The translations under genes were made by a program, and so were the position numbers. A model generated the notes under the pieces. It did no database searches and had not been told where the DNA came from. It worked only from the letters and a program-made list of their open reading frames with translations. From Collinsella sp. (GTDB lineage: Bacteria > Actinomycetota > Coriobacteriia > Coriobacteriales > Coriobacteriaceae), in NCBI GenBank assembly GCA_019419485.1, contig DXZV01000035.1, forward strand, positions 1 through 13,488: a DNA stretch of 13,488 nt, in the 5' to 3' direction. Each line of letters starts with the position of its first letter. Positions within the stretch are counted from its first letter, which is position 1. Below are positions 12,477 to 13,488 of the stretch, one piece after another.

Positions 12477-13301
12477 ATGAAGAACACTCAGCTGCTGCTG
12501 ATTAACGATATGTGCGGCTACGGCAAGGTCGCGCTTTCTGCCATGCTGCCGGTGCTGTCGCACATGGGCTACCGTATCCATAACCTGCCGACGGCGCTCG
12601 TTTCCGACACGCTCAACTACCCCAAGTTCTACATCCACGACACCACCGAGTACGTGCGTCAAAGCCTCGCTATCTGGGAGGAGCTCGGCTTTGAGTTTGA
12701 CGCCATCTCGACCGGCTTTATCGTGACCGAGGAAGAGACGCGTATCATCTCGGACTTTTGCCACCGCCGCGCGCAAAAGGGCACCAAGGTGTTCGTCGAC
12801 CCCATCATGGGCGACAACGGCAAGCTCTATGCCGGTGTGCCCGAGTCCACGATTGGCCTTATGCGGCACCTGCTGGAGTGCGCAGACTACGCGGTGCCCA
12901 ACTACACCGAGGCCTGTCTGCTCACCGATACGCCTATTGCAGAACAGATCACGCCCGATGAGGCCCGCGCCCTTGTGGACGCCGTGCGCGAGCTGGGTGC
13001 CAAGTCGGTGGTCATTACGAGCGCCGTGGTCAATGGCACGAACGCGGTTATCGGTTACGACCATGTGGCGGGCGAGTACTTCACGATTCCCTTTGAGCTG
13101 ATCCCGGTCTACTTCCCGGGTACGGGCGATACGTTCTCGGCCGTGCTTATGGGTCGCGTGATGAGCGGTTGGACGCTTCAGCGCGCCACGGCCGATGCCA
13201 TGCGCGTGGTGGCCGAGCTTATCGAGCGCAATGCTGCGCAGGAGGATAAGTCTGCCGGCCTGCCCATCGAGGCCTGCCTGGATGTGATTGACCATGAGTA
13301 A
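12477..13301 (+). CDS. Pyridoxal/pyridoxamine kinase (PfkB-like, vitamin B6 salvage)
   Basis: This 274-residue cytoplasmic enzyme is expected to phosphorylate pyridoxal, pyridoxine or pyridoxamine with ATP. It has an N-terminal INDMCGYGKVALSAMLPVLS (9-28) as in pyridoxamine kinases. Further on are LPTALVSDTLNYP, FVDPIMGDNGKLYAG (106-120), PNYTEACLL (141-149) and the anion-hole motif GTGDTFSA (215-222) with catalytic Asp218. Length suits the family. The related phosphomethylpyrimidine kinases (ThiD) are a less likely alternative, since no thiamine genes are nearby. ATG 12477 has AAGGGAG six bases upstream; earlier in-frame codons lack an RBS. The stop overlaps the next gene in ATGAGTAA, so the two are probably co-translated. 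Confidence 0.88.
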   Translation: MKNTQLLLINDMCGYGKVALSAMLPVLSHMGYRIHNLPTALVSDTLNYPKFYIHDTTEYVRQSLAIWEELGFEFDAISTGFIVTEEETRIISDFCHRRAQKGTKVFVDPIMGDNGKLYAGVPESTIGLMRHLLECADYAVPNYTEACLLTDTPIAEQITPDEARALVDAVRELGAKSVVITSAVVNGTNAVIGYDHVAGEYFTIPFELIPVYFPGTGDTFSAVLMGRVMSGWTLQRATADAMRVVAELIERNAAQEDKSAGLPIEACLDVIDHE

Positions 13302-13488
13302 TGCTGGCGAGGACGCTGCCGCCGGGTCCGCCGGCGAGAACAAGCCGCTCGGCGCGCCGCGTGGAAAGCGTCCACGTATCCGCGTGAGTTGCGTGGACCG
13401 GATGGGCACATGCCGCTGCCATCACGGGCACAAGCCGGGTGACGTCTTCGACTTCGATCGAGACCGCGGCAAGATGTGCGCCATGGCC
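13294..13488 (+). CDS. TIGR04076-like small Cys/His-rich protein (3' end beyond window)
   Basis: ATG 13294 opens a frame that runs to the window edge (65 codons seen). A disordered, charged start (1-28) is followed by RIRVSCVDRMGTC and HHGHKPGDVFDFD. This resembles the family pattern V....G.C..GHK.GD.F of TIGR04076, a group of small proteins of unknown function. Cys33, Cys40, Cys42, His43, His44, His46 and Cys62 could bind metal. The start overlaps the kinase stop by 8 bases (ATGAGTAA), which ties it to that gene. Family assignment rests on a short stretch and should be held loosely. Confidence 0.65.
   Translation, partial: MSNAGEDAAAGSAGENKPLGAPRGKRPRIRVSCVDRMGTCRCHHGHKPGDVFDFDRDRGKMCAMA

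Noticed and set aside
12426..13409. 327-codon - strand frame opposite the kinase
   Set aside because: The kinase motifs (GTGDTFSA, DPIMGDNGKLY) on the + strand are decisive; this is a shadow frame.

Overview
The window most resembles a Gram-positive, GC-rich gut actinobacterium of the Coriobacteriia, probably Collinsella or a relative. This placement is inferred from GC-rich codon use, sortase-anchored proteins with VPTG-type sorting signals, a PilJ-like GGDEF protein and a MarR plus heterodimeric ABC exporter operon. No rRNA or other marker gene is present to prove it.

Left part (about 174-6147, + strand): a compact pilus operon. It holds a very large secreted adhesin or tip pilin (from about 303), a SipA-like signal-peptidase homologue that has lost both catalytic residues, a two-domain FctA/Spy0128-type major pilin, and a class B pilus sortase. 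The order adhesin, SipA, FctA, class B sortase is that of the Streptococcus pyogenes FCT-3/FCT-4 pilus islands, without a recognisable FctB base pilin. The adhesin frame is broken by one in-frame TAA (2859-2861). Reading simply resumes in the same frame and encodes the InlB-like repeat remainder, an isopeptide domain, the VPTG sorting signal and the membrane anchor. As it stands, the upstream product would be secreted but not anchored or polymerised.

Middle (6290-7381, + strand): a membrane diguanylate cyclase with a PilJ/NarX-like external segment, an intact GGDEF motif and no inhibitory I-site, closed by a strong hairpin terminator that can serve both strands. The pilus operon and this gene are separated by a 142-base gap containing a hairpin.

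Right-centre (7560-11785, - strand): a MarR-family repressor followed by two ABC exporter half-transporters with one consensus and one degenerate ATP site (LmrCD/BmrCD/TM287-288 type). The genes overlap by 8 bases at each junction. A good sigma-70-type promoter (TTGACA-17-TAGATT) precedes marR, and an inverted repeat overlapping its -10 and transcript start is a likely autoregulatory operator.

The 691-base gene-free stretch 11786-12476 is packed with palindromic structure. It has a perfect 12-bp hairpin, a 98-base nested hairpin with a perfect 15-bp outer stem, a 63-base inverted repeat enclosing a direct repeat, and a 152-base element whose two halves fold back almost completely. This is the best candidate for something undescribed: a repeat/MITE island or structured RNAs.

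Right end (12477-13488, + strand): a pyridoxal/pyridoxamine kinase of the PfkB-like family, overlapping by 8 bases a gene for a small Cys/His-rich protein resembling the TIGR04076 family, cut by the window edge. The left edge carries the last 24 codons of an unidentified + strand gene.
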